The position numbers were made by a program, and so were the translations under genes. Positions 43,307 to 52,431 of a DNA stretch of 64,000 bases are shown piece after piece. Location of the stretch: positions 124,001 through 188,000 of the forward strand of contig JACRJO010000022.1 in the NCBI GenBank assembly GCA_016219985.1, read 5' to 3'. The DNA is from Sphingobacteriales bacterium (lineage in GTDB: Bacteria > Bacteroidota > Bacteroidia > Chitinophagales > Chitinophagaceae). How positions within the stretch are numbered: the stretch's first letter is position 1; each line of letters begins with the position of its first letter. A model generated the notes under the pieces. The model saw only the letters and a program-made list of their open reading frames with translations, had not been told where the DNA came from and did not search any database.

Positions 43307-44932
43307 ATGGATCTCGAATTCAACAAATACGAAGACCAGTACAAGCTGCTCCTCAGTGATCTCCGGCAAAAACTGGATAAGATCGCTGAAGGCGGTGGCA
43401 GAAAAGCTGCGGATAAACAACACGAGAAAAATAAGCTCACCCCCCGGGAACGGATCGCCTACCTGACAGACAAGGGCAGCCTCTTTACCGAGATCGGGGC
43501 CTTCGCAGGCTATGATATGTATAACGAACAGGGTGGTTGTCCCGCGGGCGGCACCGTAGCCGGTATCGGTTATATCAGCGGAAGGCAATGCGTGATCCTG
43601 GCCAATGACCAGACCGTGAAGGCCGGGGCCTGGTTCCCAATTACAGGAAAGAAGAACCTGCGACTGCAGGAGATCGCGATGGAGAATCATTTGCCGGTGA
43701 TCTACCTGGTGGACAGCGCCGGGGTTTTCCTTCCTATGCAGGATGAGATCTTCCCGGATAAGGAACATTTCGGCCGCATTTTCCGCAACAATGCCCGCAT
43801 GAGCGGGATGGGCATCACCCAGATCGCCGCGGTGATGGGCCCCTGCGTGGCGGGCGGCGCCTACCTCCCCATCATGAGCGATGAGACCCTGATGGTGGAA
43901 GGCAATGGCTCGATCTACCTGGCAGGCCCCTACCTGGTGAAAGCCGCTATTGGCGAGGATATCGATAACGAAACCCTGGGGGGAGCCGGCACCCATACAG
44001 AGATCAGCGGTATCGCGGATTATAAATTCAAAACCGAGGAAGAATGCATGGATCATATCAAAAGGATGATGAGCATGCTGGGAGAGAAACCCAGGGCCGG
44101 CTTTGACCGCATTGCTGCAAAAGCGCCGGCCAAAGAGGTAAATGAGCTTTACGGGCTCTTCCCCTCTGACGGAAAGCCTTACGATATGTTGGATATAATT
44201 GAACGGATCACCGACAACAGCGAGTTTGAGCAGTTCAAGGAAGACTATGGCAAGACCATCGTCTGCGGTTATGGCCGGATCGATGGCTGGGCCGTGGGGA
44301 TCGTGGCTAACCAGCGTAAGATCGTGAAGAGCCGCAAAGGCGAAATGCAAATGGGTGGCGTGATCTATAATGATTCTGCTGACAAGGCGGCCCGTTTTAT
44401 TCTCAACTGCAACCAGAAAAAAATCCCCCTGGTCTTCCTGCAGGATGTGACCGGTTTTATGGTGGGCAGCCGCAGCGAACACGCAGGGATCATAAAAGAT
44501 GGTGCGAAAATGGTGAACGCGGTGGCGAATTCGATCGTGCCCAAGATCACCATCATTATCGGCAACAGCTATGGCGCCGGCAACTACGCCATGTGCGGTA
44601 AAGCCTACGACCCGCGCTTTATCTATGCCTGGCCTACGGCGAAGATCGCAGTGATGAGCGGCGACTCGGCAGCCAAAACACTATTACAGATACAGGTAGC
44701 TTCCCTGCAATCAAAAGGAAAGGAAATCAGTCCGGAAGATGAGAATAAACTGCTGTCGGAAATCAAGGGACGCTACGATCAACAAACCTCTCCCTATTAT
44801 GCGGCAGCGCGTCTATGGGTGGATGCGATCATTGATCCGGCAGAGACCCGAAAGGTAATCTCCGAGGGTATCCGGGCGGCGGATCATAATGCGGATATGG
44901 GGGAGTTGAGGACAGGGGTGTTTCAGGTGTAG
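43307..44932 (+). CDS. Acyl-CoA carboxylase beta (carboxyltransferase) subunit, methylcrotonyl-CoA type
   Basis: 541 residues, full length for the family. The N-terminal half has RIFRNNARMSGMGI and MGPCVAGGAYLPIMSDE and GPYLVKAAIGED. The C-terminal half has FLQDVTGFMVG and GNSYGAGNYAMCGKAYDPRF and AWPTAKIAVMSG. These are the acyl-CoA and carboxybiotin sites of the crotonase-like fold. The pattern is closest to methylcrotonoyl-CoA carboxylase (leucine degradation), but propionyl- or geranyl-CoA use is possible. The biotin carboxylase subunit is not nearby. Transcribed from its own promoter. Confidence 0.9.
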   Translation: MDLEFNKYEDQYKLLLSDLRQKLDKIAEGGGRKAADKQHEKNKLTPRERIAYLTDKGSLFTEIGAFAGYDMYNEQGGCPAGGTVAGIGYISGRQCVILANDQTVKAGAWFPITGKKNLRLQEIAMENHLPVIYLVDSAGVFLPMQDEIFPDKEHFGRIFRNNARMSGMGITQIAAVMGPCVAGGAYLPIMSDETLMVEGNGSIYLAGPYLVKAAIGEDIDNETLGGAGTHTEISGIADYKFKTEEECMDHIKRMMSMLGEKPRAGFDRIAAKAPAKEVNELYGLFPSDGKPYDMLDIIERITDNSEFEQFKEDYGKTIVCGYGRIDGWAVGIVANQRKIVKSRKGEMQMGGVIYNDSADKAARFILNCNQKKIPLVFLQDVTGFMVGSRSEHAGIIKDGAKMVNAVANSIVPKITIIIGNSYGAGNYAMCGKAYDPRFIYAWPTAKIAVMSGDSAAKTLLQIQVASLQSKGKEISPEDENKLLSEIKGRYDQQTSPYYAAARLWVDAIIDPAETRKVISEGIRAADHNADMGELRTGVFQV

Positions 44933-44933
44933 A

Positions 44934-44975
44934 GAGCTGTGAGTCCTTAGTCCTTAGTCTTTAGCCGTTAGTCTT
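44934..44975 (+). repeat. Heptanucleotide array (6 units) starting 1 nt after a stop codon
   Basis: Begins with GAGCTGT and GAGTCCT, then shifts to TAGTCTT-type units in the same phase. This links the GAGYTRY and TAGTYTT unit types as variants of one family. Confidence 0.7.
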
Positions 44976-45064
44976 TAACCACGACTTAGAGTTTTGAACC
45001 GGAACGTTAAAGATTGAGATTTCTTAAAATTTATAGCCTGGCGTAAATTGAAAGGTATAAATAC

Positions 45065-45538
45065 ATGAGTACAACCGTTACAATCTATACAGACGGATCT
45101 TCGCGTGGGAATCCCGGTCCCGGGGGCTATGGCGTGATCCTGTTGAGCGGGCATCACCGCAAGGAATTATCGCAGGGCTATAAACACACTACCAATAACC
45201 GGATGGAATTAATGGCCGTGATCGCAGGACTCAAAGCCCTTAAGAAAGAAGGTATGCAGGTCACTATTTACTCCGACAGCCAGTACGTGGTAAGAGCCTG
45301 GGAAGAAGGCTGGCTGAAAAACTGGATCAAAACCAATTTCAAAGGGGGTAAGAAAAACCCCGATCTCTGGCGGGAATTTCATGAACTTTCTCACAAACAC
45401 CATATCCGCTTCAAATGGGTAAAGGGGCATGCCGACAACCCGCACAATAACCGCTGCGATGAACTGGCCACAGAAGCCGCAGACGGGCATCATTGTACGC
45501 TACTGGAGGATGAGGGGTATAATTCGGCTGAAGTTTAG
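45065..45538 (+). CDS. rnhA: Ribonuclease HI
   Basis: 157 residues, standard length. All catalytic acids are present: Asp10 (YTDGSSRGNPG), Glu48 (NNRMELMAV), Asp71 (SDSQYV) and Asp132 (NNRCDELA), with the assisting His122 in VKGHAD. It includes the basic handle region (WLKNWIKTNFKGGKKNPDLW). Degrades RNA in RNA-DNA hybrids. Confidence 0.96.
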   Translation: MSTTVTIYTDGSSRGNPGPGGYGVILLSGHHRKELSQGYKHTTNNRMELMAVIAGLKALKKEGMQVTIYSDSQYVVRAWEEGWLKNWIKTNFKGGKKNPDLWREFHELSHKHHIRFKWVKGHADNPHNNRCDELATEAADGHHCTLLEDEGYNSAEV

Positions 45539-45545
45539 TTTGGAA

Positions 45546-45573
45546 TTAGTCTGTAGTCAGTAGTCGATAGTCC
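45546..45573 (+). repeat. Heptanucleotide array (4 units, GTAGTCN type)
   Basis: Four in-phase 7-nt units beginning 8 nt after the rnhA stop, in the same orientation as the gene. Confidence 0.65.
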
Positions 45574-45622
45574 CTTCTAACAGCGTTCGTCTATATAAAA
45601 AACATTGAAGCTTTTATCGGGA

Positions 45623-45760
45623 AATCCGCGGCAATCTGTGTATTCCTTTACAATCCGTGACCTCTTCGTGTGTTTTAGTGGCAAACAAAATTGCGCAGCA
45701 ATAATCCGTGCCAATCTGTGTATTCCTTTACAATCCGTGACCTCTTCATGTGCTTTTGTG
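45623..45760. repeat. Two direct repeats of about 58 nt, period 80 nt
   Basis: Copies at 45623-45680 and 45703-45760 share an identical 34-nt core (45632-45665 and 45712-45745, containing TATTCCTTTACAATCCG), with a few differences near each end. Confidence 0.8.
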
Positions 45761-45768
45761 TGTTTTCC

Positions 45769-45807
45769 TACCTCCCGGCCCGCTTCCCCGCGAGGCGAGC
45801 AGGCAGG
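45769..45807. repeat. GC-rich palindromic repeat, copy 3 (diverged)
   Basis: Contains CGGCCCGCTT, then CCCCGCGAGGCGAGC and AGGCAGG. The left outer stem is altered (CTACCTCC), so the outer pairing is weaker than in the other copies. Confidence 0.7.
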
Positions 45808-45818
45808 CTTGGCAAATA

Positions 45819-45844
45819 AAAACCCATCGGCCAGCGACGGGTTT
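45819..45844 (-). terminator. Rho-independent terminator of the T9SS gene
   Basis: About a 10-bp stem with one mismatch (45819-45829 with 45834-45843) and a 4-nt loop, followed on the minus strand by TTTATTT; about 22 nt after the stop. Confidence 0.75.
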
Positions 45845-45865
45845 CCTATAATTTTTGGATAGCAC

Positions 45866-46987
45866 TTATTTCTCCACAATCAGTTTCTGCACATACTGAT
45901 GATCCTTCGTCCCAATCAGCAAACTGTATATCCCATTGGGCAACCGGCCGAGCATCAGCTCAGCCTGGCTGTTTGTACCTGGCAGCCTTATTTGCCGGAC
46001 CATTTGTCCCCGGAAATCAGTGAGCTCAACCCTCGTAACCGGATAGACCGAACTGATCATTACCCGCTCCCCGGCCGGGTTAGGATAGATCCTGACCAGC
46101 GGGTAGGCAGCAGGATCAAATGCCACCCGGATCGTTTTCGAAAAAGTAAATTGCCCGTCCTTGTCCACCTGGCGGATCCGGTAGAGGTTGCTCAATTCCG
46201 GCGATTCATCAAAAGCCGTATAGTGCAGGATCGCATTGCTTTCCCCCGCAGCCGGGATGGTATCAATGGCTTTCCACTCATTCAAACCGGGTATCAATTT
46301 TTCTGCAATAAAATGACTGTTGCCGGATTCAGTGGCAGTACTCCAGTGCAGTTTAATTTTTTCCTTTAACTGTATCCCTTCCATATCCACAAACTTCACC
46401 GGCACCGGAATATTAAAATAGATGGTGACGCGGATATGATCCACCAGGGCATCCATATCAAGCCCTGCCAGGCCGGCTGCAATATGGGTGGAAATCGCCA
46501 CCCCAAAACCGGAATTGTTGATATCAGCGGCGCTCCAGGTTCGTCCCCATAGATCGGCTGAACCTCCGTAAGTACTGTAGGCATCTGACGAAGGCCATGC
46601 ACCGAGCGCATTATTAGTTCCCCCGATCGCCCCCCCCTTTAACAGGCGTACCGAATTATCTGTAACTGAAGATAACAGCCCTAAGATGATAAAATAGTGT
46701 TTCTCAACTTCCACCTTGATTCCCGTAATAATTGCGGTCCCCGGGATGGCAAATCCATAATTCGTTGCAACCAGGTAATTGGTATTGGCACTGCCTAATA
46801 ATCCCAGCGAAACCGTGGCCTGGGCATAATTATCATTTGAGGTAATTGCATTACCCTGGCTTGACCAGGCAACTGTACCCACACTTGCGTTATTGGAAAA
46901 GGTCCCGGCATCATTCGGGCCGCTGGATGACTGACCCGCAAGGGATTGGCTGATTAAAAAGAGGAGGATGGGTAGAATGGCTTTCAT
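45866..46987 (-). CDS. Secreted protein with T9SS type A sorting domain
   Basis: 373 residues starting at MKAILPILLFL, with a signal peptide ending near LAGQ. A beta-rich N-terminal domain of about 200 residues is followed by a linker domain (KEKIKLHWSTATESGNSHF, a frequent Bacteroidota surface module). A sorting domain of about 75 residues ends it (VRIYPNPAGERVMIS to VQKLIVEK). Exported through the T9SS. Function of the N-terminal domain unknown. An upstream start at 47056 would hide the signal peptide. Confidence 0.85.
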   Translation of the reverse strand: MKAILPILLFLISQSLAGQSSSGPNDAGTFSNNASVGTVAWSSQGNAITSNDNYAQATVSLGLLGSANTNYLVATNYGFAIPGTAIITGIKVEVEKHYFIILGLLSSVTDNSVRLLKGGAIGGTNNALGAWPSSDAYSTYGGSADLWGRTWSAADINNSGFGVAISTHIAAGLAGLDMDALVDHIRVTIYFNIPVPVKFVDMEGIQLKEKIKLHWSTATESGNSHFIAEKLIPGLNEWKAIDTIPAAGESNAILHYTAFDESPELSNLYRIRQVDKDGQFTFSKTIRVAFDPAAYPLVRIYPNPAGERVMISSVYPVTRVELTDFRGQMVRQIRLPGTNSQAELMLGRLPNGIYSLLIGTKDHQYVQKLIVEK

Positions 46988-47132
46988 AAAACGGATTGTA
47001 ACTGCCTTGAAGTTAACGAAAAACAAGGGCTTTTTTTTATAAATGTTTGCAGGCAAGTGATTTATTTATCAGCCACTAAGTGAAAACCCGTATTGGTTTT
47101 CCCCGGAGAAAAACAGGCCCCTTGCTTACCGG

Positions 47133-47166
47133 GTAAAAAAAACCCCGCCTGCAACAGCAAACGGGA
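47133..47166 (-). terminator. Probable terminator of the DUF6580 gene
   Basis: An interrupted stem (CCCG with CGGG, plus TGC with GCA inside) followed on the minus strand by eight T residues; about 20 nt after the stop. Confidence 0.6.
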
Positions 47167-47187
47167 TTTTAATAAAATGAAGAAAGT

Positions 47188-47757
47188 TTATGCCAATGTA
47201 AACGCTGCTTTCTTTTTCGTCATATAGTTATACAGCAATAAAATCACTGGCATAAATACGAGTGTTGCTGCCAGTGAGTTCCTGAAAAATGGTAAGCCGG
47301 CTTCATAACAGGTCAGCAGGCCGCTCATCGTCCTGGGATAATAAGATTCACCAACTGAATTCCATACCATGAAGTTGGATACCAGGAAGAAAACCGTGGG
47401 TGCCAGTAATCCGGCAGCGAGGAGACTTCTATAATTCCTGCCCTTCAGTCCCCAGCCGATCAGGGTGGACAGCAGTAATACCGCATAGATCTTCCATTGC
47501 CCGCCGTAAAAGCCGGGATAAGGAAAAAGATCCTGGCTGTATAAAAACTGGATCGCCAGGTCACTGATGAACAGGGCCAGCAGGGGCAGGAGGAACGACC
47601 TGTCCTTTTGTTTGATGATAAACCCTGAAAACAGGGCGATCGCAATGACCGGTGAAAAACCGGACCATTCGATATCGGGCCCGAAGAAATATTTGCAGGC
47701 TGTAGCGATAACTACCAGCACGAAGGTGAAAAGTATAAACCGTCCGTTGATCTTCAT
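47188..47757 (-). CDS. DUF6580-family membrane protein
   Basis: 189 residues starting at MKINGRFILFTFVLVV. Six hydrophobic segments fit the ECF substrate-binding-subunit-like fold of DUF6580: the early IEWSGFSPVIAIALFSG and SDLAIQFLYS, and later FLVSNFMVWNSVGESYYP. The family is a putative transport component of unknown substrate. It follows the mannose-6-phosphate isomerase gene by 58 nt on the same strand and ends in a terminator. Confidence 0.8.
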   Translation of the reverse strand: MKINGRFILFTFVLVVIATACKYFFGPDIEWSGFSPVIAIALFSGFIIKQKDRSFLLPLLALFISDLAIQFLYSQDLFPYPGFYGGQWKIYAVLLLSTLIGWGLKGRNYRSLLAAGLLAPTVFFLVSNFMVWNSVGESYYPRTMSGLLTCYEAGLPFFRNSLAATLVFMPVILLLYNYMTKKKAAFTLA

Positions 47758-47815
47758 ATAAAATGATTGTAATGTGAAGCAAAAATAACTGAATTGCCCC
47801 AATTGCTCCTGCTAT

Positions 47816-48991
47816 TTATTCACGATTGTGGATACCCTCCCCGGCCCGGAATACCGTGCAATCGCTGGCCGCGGCCAGGTAAATGGGACGCCCGGGAAAA
47901 ACAACAGCCGCGGGGTTCCCGGCCTGTAAGCGCACGAGATGTTGTTCATCATCCAGTTCGGCCACCCCATCGGTTATTAAAAGAATCTCCACCGATGCAG
48001 GAGTAAAGGAAACCGTATCCCCGCCTTTAAGTTCAAATACGCTGAGCCGGAATTCGGGGGCCGGGACCGGGTAACTCTTCTCCAGTTCCCCGGCCTCCTG
48101 TCCCCGGATGATCCGGGGATCGGTGGCCACGCATTTCACATGTTTCAGCAATTCTTTTACATCAATATGCTTGGAGGTCAGTCCTCCCCGCAGCACATTG
48201 TCCGAATTGGCCATCAGCTCTACATTGTATCCTTCAAGATAAGCATGCGGCAGACCGGCGTCCTGGAAAAGGCCCTCACCTCTCTTGAGATGTAAAATAT
48301 TGAGCAAGTAAATGGAGAAGATACCCCTGTCCCGGTTCTTGTTCTTCGTAAAAGTCAGGGCGGCCCTTGCGGCCCAGAAATCAGGATCATCCTTTTGCAG
48401 GCGTCCGGACTGGTAAAGGGGCAGTACCCGGCTGACCAATGGTTCCAGTAGTTGGTTGACCTGGTCCTGGGGCATTTCCATAATATGCTTATACAACCCC
48501 GCGTAACCGGCCGACTGGTACAAAGACAGGAATGCAGTCAATTCCGGTACGGTTTCGAGGGTGGAGCGCATGGCGGCATCCGGCTTAAAGCCATGCAGCA
48601 ACCAGAAATCGCTGAGGGCAACCAGCATTTCAGGCTTATGGTTATCGTCCTTGTAATTCCGCCAGGGAGCATCGAGGGGAATCCCTTCCGCGTTTTCACG
48701 GGCAAATTCAATTTCAGCAGCTTCTTTTGAGGGATGGGCCTGTATGGACAACATTTCTTTTACTTCCTGGGCCTTGAACAAATAAGGCAGGTTGCCCGCT
48801 AACTGGTCCAGCGCTACTGTTTCCCCGCTCCCCGTTTCCACCCGGGAAATACCCAGCGGGTGGGTACCCAGCCAATATTCGGCAAAAGGTTTTTTACCCG
48901 GGTTGTCCTGGTGCAATAAGGAAGGGATAAAGGAAATCCCTCCCCAATCGTAGTGCTTAACAACGCCTTTCAATGTGTAAACTCCCGTCAT
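47816..48991 (-). CDS. manA: Mannose-6-phosphate isomerase, class I
   Basis: 391 residues. The type I zinc site is visible: LSIQAHPSKE near residue 80 with Gln and His ligands, DDNHKPEMLVAL near residue 115 with Glu, and GLPHAYLEGYNVELMANSDNVLRGGLT, supplying the last His and the conserved Arg. Interconverts mannose-6-P and fructose-6-P in the cytoplasm. It is divergent from yraN with 40 nt between starts; a TATCTTTA (minus strand, 49020-49027) may be its -7 box. Confidence 0.95.
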   Translation of the reverse strand: MTGVYTLKGVVKHYDWGGISFIPSLLHQDNPGKKPFAEYWLGTHPLGISRVETGSGETVALDQLAGNLPYLFKAQEVKEMLSIQAHPSKEAAEIEFARENAEGIPLDAPWRNYKDDNHKPEMLVALSDFWLLHGFKPDAAMRSTLETVPELTAFLSLYQSAGYAGLYKHIMEMPQDQVNQLLEPLVSRVLPLYQSGRLQKDDPDFWAARAALTFTKNKNRDRGIFSIYLLNILHLKRGEGLFQDAGLPHAYLEGYNVELMANSDNVLRGGLTSKHIDVKELLKHVKCVATDPRIIRGQEAGELEKSYPVPAPEFRLSVFELKGGDTVSFTPASVEILLITDGVAELDDEQHLVRLQAGNPAAVVFPGRPIYLAAASDCTVFRAGEGIHNRE

Positions 48992-49031
48992 AGAAACCAG
49001 GCTTTAATTTAACTTGTTGTAAAGATAATGC

Positions 49032-49388
49032 ATGGCCCTGCATAATGAACTCGGGAAGGAAGGGGAAAACCTGGCGGCCGGCTGGCTGGAAGAAAAAGGC
49101 TACAGCATCCTGCACCGCAACTGGCGCTATTCCTATCATGAGCTGGACATTGTCGCCAGCAAAGGAAAATTCCTGCATTTCATAGAAGTCAAGACCCGCC
49201 GGGGTAACGGCCTCGGACACCCGGAGGACAGCGTCACCAAAAAGAAATTCAAAAACCTGCAAAAAGCTGCCAATGAATACCTCTTCCGCCACCCCGGGCA
49301 CCGCTGGATACAGTATGATATACTGTCGATCATAATAAAGAGCCGGGAGGAGGTGGTGTTTTTTTTGCTGGAGGATGTCTTTTTGTAG
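49032..49388 (+). CDS. yraN: YraN/UPF0102 family endonuclease-like protein
   Basis: 118 residues with the family pattern: GKEGENLAAGWLEEKGYSIL, then YHELDIVA and FLHFIEVKTRRG. This is a PD-(D/E)XK-like core (Asp, Glu-x-Lys). The family is a predicted nuclease linked to recombination or Holliday junctions; its role is not settled. The stop codon lies inside the first unit of a heptanucleotide array. Confidence 0.9.
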   Translation: MALHNELGKEGENLAAGWLEEKGYSILHRNWRYSYHELDIVASKGKFLHFIEVKTRRGNGLGHPEDSVTKKKFKNLQKAANEYLFRHPGHRWIQYDILSIIIKSREEVVFFLLEDVFL

Positions 49389-49419
49389 GAAGTAGGCAGT
49401 AGGGAGTTGGCAATAGGGA
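49385..49419 (+). repeat. Heptanucleotide array (5 units) beginning in a stop codon
   Basis: Units GTAGGAA, GTAGGCA and similar, in phase. The TAG of the first unit is the yraN stop. Confidence 0.7.
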
Positions 49420-49511
49420 GGGAACTGGCCAAGAAAAAAATAATTGCAACTGGGGGCAAGCAGATTTAGGGATTTTCATATTTCCAATATTGGGTACCTA
49501 AACCTTTTACT

Positions 49512-49895
49512 ATGCTAAATCTTTCGCACAAGGACCTGCTGGTTTATAAAATGGCTTTGAAGCTTGTCAGGGATATCTACGTACTGACAAATAGTTTTCC
49601 CAAAAATGAACAATATATCCTGGTTTCCCAGATTAGAAGGGCAGTTATTTCTGCTTGCAGCAATATTGCGGAAGGTGCTGCCCGAAAATGGGGAAATGAC
49701 CGCAAAAAATATTACTCAATTGCCCGAAGTTCATTGGTAGAGGTGGATACTCAATTAGAAGCGGCATTGGTACTGGATTATATAAGAACTGAGGATTTAA
49801 AACAAATTGAACCCGGCCTGGTAGCCATATTTAAAATGCTTAGCAAAATGATATCGAATTTAGAAAGTAATCAGGCAGATGGGAATGTAATCTAA
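49512..49895 (+). CDS. Four-helix bundle protein (23S rRNA intervening-sequence family)
   Basis: 127 residues matching the S23/IVS protein family: DLLVYKMALKLVRDIY at the start, VSQIRRAVISACSNIAEGAAR in the middle, and YYSIARSSLVEVDTQLEAAL. These were first found inside rRNA intervening sequences, but most are free-standing, as here. Function is unknown; sometimes linked to diversity-generating elements, but no reverse transcriptase is present. It is flanked on both sides by heptanucleotide arrays in opposite orientation, and its sequence is AT-richer than its neighbours. Confidence 0.88.
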   Translation: MLNLSHKDLLVYKMALKLVRDIYVLTNSFPKNEQYILVSQIRRAVISACSNIAEGAARKWGNDRKKYYSIARSSLVEVDTQLEAALVLDYIRTEDLKQIEPGLVAIFKMLSKMISNLESNQADGNVI

Positions 49896-50084
49896 ACTGT
49901 AATTGCCCTTTCTAACCTTACAATAACCTGAATTTAGACAATACAGAAGAGCCAGATTTGGATATTATTCTGGCATCAATACAATCTCCCAAGCCCCGGC
50001 ATACTAACTATTGCCAGCTCCTTCACTTCAAAAATTTGTTTACCATCCTGATTTCAATATAAAGTACACCCCTTAGGGACCGCC

Positions 50085-50147
<63 letters not shown>

Positions 50148-50168
<21 letters not shown>

Positions 50169-50663
50169 CTCCATCTTCTCCACCAACCTGTACGTCGCCG
50201 GGCAATACTCCACATTCTGTTTGTGTATATGCACAAAGTCTTTGAACTTTTTGCTAAGGTGCGGGAATCCGGCGCAGTCATCGGGACGGATCTCGTAGAT
50301 GCTGCACATATTGTTGTCCAGGTTGAGGAACTGGCAGGGCGTCCACTTGTTCATCCAGTCACGGTCACCACCGCGCTCCTGCTTCAGGTATTTCTTTTTG
50401 AATTCCTCAATGGTCATTTTGAAATGTGACGAGATACGCTTCAGGTCCTTTTTGTTGTAGGTCGGCGTCATGGTCTTGCAGCAATTAGCGCAGGAAAGAC
50501 AGTCCGTTTCTTTCCATACTTCCTTTTCCAGTAGCGTGATTTGCTTGTCCAGCCCGCGGGGAGCCTGTTTTTCCAGCCGGGACAGGAAACGGCGCATTCC
50601 GGTTTTCCAGTGACGGGCTTTTTGCTTAAATGACCGGAGGTTTACAGGGGGTATCTTACTCAT
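50148..50663 (-). CDS. YkgJ-family cysteine-cluster protein
   Basis: 171 residues starting at [14 protein letters not shown]. The cluster motif is visible: CLSCANCCK near residue 55, then CQFL, then [15 protein letters not shown] and a final Cys in VEYCPA. The family is predicted to bind a zinc or iron-sulphur centre. The last residues (AVGSRE) are encoded by a heptanucleotide array, so the C-terminus probably differs between strains. An upstream start at 50717 is not supported. Confidence 0.85.
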
Positions 50664-50764
50664 GGCCCGAAGATAATGATTGAGTCCATACGGGCAGCAG
50701 CGGAAAAGAATTTTCATACAGACTGGGGCATTGGCTATTTTTGCCGGAACCTAAATCAACAGAT

Positions 50765-51427
50765 ATGAAAACCCTGTTCGCTTTTATTGCCGCCACCCTG
50801 TTTATGACGGCGCTCTCCTCCTGCAACTCCTCCTCCGGCCCCGCCGGCCCCAAAAATTTCTGCGATACGGCCTGCCTGAAGGATACCATCAAATTTGTGG
50901 GGGACCATGAGAAAAAGCCCAGTGTTTTCATCACTGCTAAAAATTGTTTACCGGACAGCATCAGCTGGACCTATAAAGGAATGGGGGTTGACCGCAAAAC
51001 CGGATTCACCTACTTGTTAGGCGCCACCGTCCGGCTCAACAAAGATTATGTCCGTTGCCATTTCACCAACAGCGACTATGCCTGGCTGCTGTTCAATGAT
51101 TGCGTGACCGGGCGCGGCTTCCAGGTCAAATTGCCGTATGACAAAAAGGTCAACTTCAGCCTGAAAAGCAGTGGGATCAACAACCTGGATCCCAGGTTCT
51201 CTGTCGCGGAAAACCTGGTGGTCAATACTGACCGGGGAAATATCTATATCGAGGATATGAATACCGGCAAGAAGGCCATGATGACTTTTGGTCAGAAACT
51301 GGATATTGATTATGACGCCCTGCATGAATACATTGATTCCGTGAATGTGACCAATGACCGGGTTTGGGTGAAGATACTCGTGGATAAGAAATGGGTGGAA
51401 AAAGAGAAAAAGATTGTGCTGGAATAA
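50765..51427 (+). CDS. Lipoprotein of unknown function
   Basis: 220 residues starting at MKTLFAFIAA, lipobox LSSC. The mature part is beta-rich with conserved-looking cysteines (KNFCDTACLKD, KNCLPDS, VRCHF, NDCVTG) and a final region VWVKILVDKKWVEKEKK. Not recognised. Its start is about 100 nt from the divergent YkgJ gene. Confidence 0.75.
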   Translation: MKTLFAFIAATLFMTALSSCNSSSGPAGPKNFCDTACLKDTIKFVGDHEKKPSVFITAKNCLPDSISWTYKGMGVDRKTGFTYLLGATVRLNKDYVRCHFTNSDYAWLLFNDCVTGRGFQVKLPYDKKVNFSLKSSGINNLDPRFSVAENLVVNTDRGNIYIEDMNTGKKAMMTFGQKLDIDYDALHEYIDSVNVTNDRVWVKILVDKKWVEKEKKIVLE

Positions 51428-51479
51428 GCGGCTGATCTTTCATCAGAACCGTATTTACACTGCCATTGAGGATTAAATA

Positions 51480-51514
51480 TTCAATTCTCAATGTTCAATT
51501 ATCAATTTTCAATA
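51480..51514 (+). repeat. Heptanucleotide array (5 units, TTCAATT type)
   Basis: Five in-phase AT-rich 7-nt units (TTCAATT, CTCAATG and similar) ending 5 nt before the xerD ATG, in the place of the ribosome-binding region. Confidence 0.65.
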
Positions 51515-51519
51515 AATAC

Positions 51520-52422
51520 ATGTGGGAACCCTATAAAAAAGGATTCAAAGCATACCTGCAACTGGAGAAATCCCTCTCGGATAACTCGGTGGAAGCCTAT
51601 TTGAGGGATATTGAACATCTCACGCAGTTTTTACTGGAAAAAGACAAGCCGGTCAACCCTGACGGGATCACGTTAAAAGACCTGCAGGCCTTTTTGAAAT
51701 GGATCAGTGAACTGGGTATGACGGCCAGTTCGCAGGCCCGCATCATCTCCGGGATCAGGGCTTTTTATAAATACTGTGCTCTGGAGTCCATCACGAAAAA
51801 GGATCCCACCACCCTGCTCGAAGCACCCAAGCTTAAACGAACACTCCCCGATGTCCTGAGCTTCGCTGAAATTGAGCGGATGATCGCACAAATCGATCTC
51901 AGCAATCCCTGGGGCGCCCGGAACAAAGCGATCCTCGAAACCATGTACAGTTGCGGACTCCGGGTAAGCGAGGTGGTGGGACTGAAGATTTCCCAATTAT
52001 ACCTCGACCTGGGTTTTATCCGCGTAACCGGTAAGGGCGATAAAGAAAGACTGATCCCCATTGGCAGCAATGCCGTGAAATATATCACGATCTACAAAGA
52101 CCAGGTGCGGGTGCATACAGCCGCCCAGAAAGGAAACGAGGATATCCTGTTTCTCAATAAAAGAGGGAGCAAATTATCCCGGGTGATGATTTTTTATATT
52201 ATCCGCGACCTGGCGCTGAAAGCCGGGGTAAAAAAAACCGTTTCGCCGCACACTTTTCGTCATTCCTTTGCCACCCACCTGGTGGAAGGCGGCGCCGACC
52301 TGCGGGCCGTACAGGAAATGCTGGGCCACGCCAGCATCACCACCACTGAGATCTATACCCATCTTGACCGCGAATTCTTACGCAAAACACTGGAACAGTT
52401 TCACCCGGGATTCCGGGGATGA
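51520..52422 (+). CDS. xerD: Tyrosine recombinase XerD
   Basis: 300 residues, the standard length. Complete catalytic set: Arg148 (CGLRVSE), Lys172 (GKGDKER), His244 and Arg247 (HTFRHSF), His270 (LGHASI) and Tyr279 (TEIYTHL). The N-terminal SAM-like domain is present (MWEPYKKGFKAYLQLEKSLS). Resolves chromosome dimers with XerC at dif. The start is the ATG at 51520; the frame extends upstream through an AT-rich array and has no support there. Confidence 0.93.
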   Translation: MWEPYKKGFKAYLQLEKSLSDNSVEAYLRDIEHLTQFLLEKDKPVNPDGITLKDLQAFLKWISELGMTASSQARIISGIRAFYKYCALESITKKDPTTLLEAPKLKRTLPDVLSFAEIERMIAQIDLSNPWGARNKAILETMYSCGLRVSEVVGLKISQLYLDLGFIRVTGKGDKERLIPIGSNAVKYITIYKDQVRVHTAAQKGNEDILFLNKRGSKLSRVMIFYIIRDLALKAGVKKTVSPHTFRHSFATHLVEGGADLRAVQEMLGHASITTTEIYTHLDREFLRKTLEQFHPGFRG

Positions 52423-52431
52423 ACCGGGCCG

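Larger units (their letters stand above)
45539..45865. other. Repeat-rich intergenic region, 327 nt
   Basis: Between convergent genes. Holds a heptanucleotide array, two 58-nt direct repeats with 80-nt spacing, a palindrome copy and a terminator; no gene. Confidence 0.7.

Noticed and set aside
43292..44482. Long minus-strand ORF (396 codons) opposite the carboxylase
   Set aside because: Shadow of the strongly conserved carboxylase frame; its translation is His/Asp-rich with no domain, and it would overlap the promoter.
51520..52422. XerD-like gene as an integrase of a mobile element or integron
   Set aside because: Standard length, full catalytic set, housekeeping neighbours, and no attachment-site pair seen.
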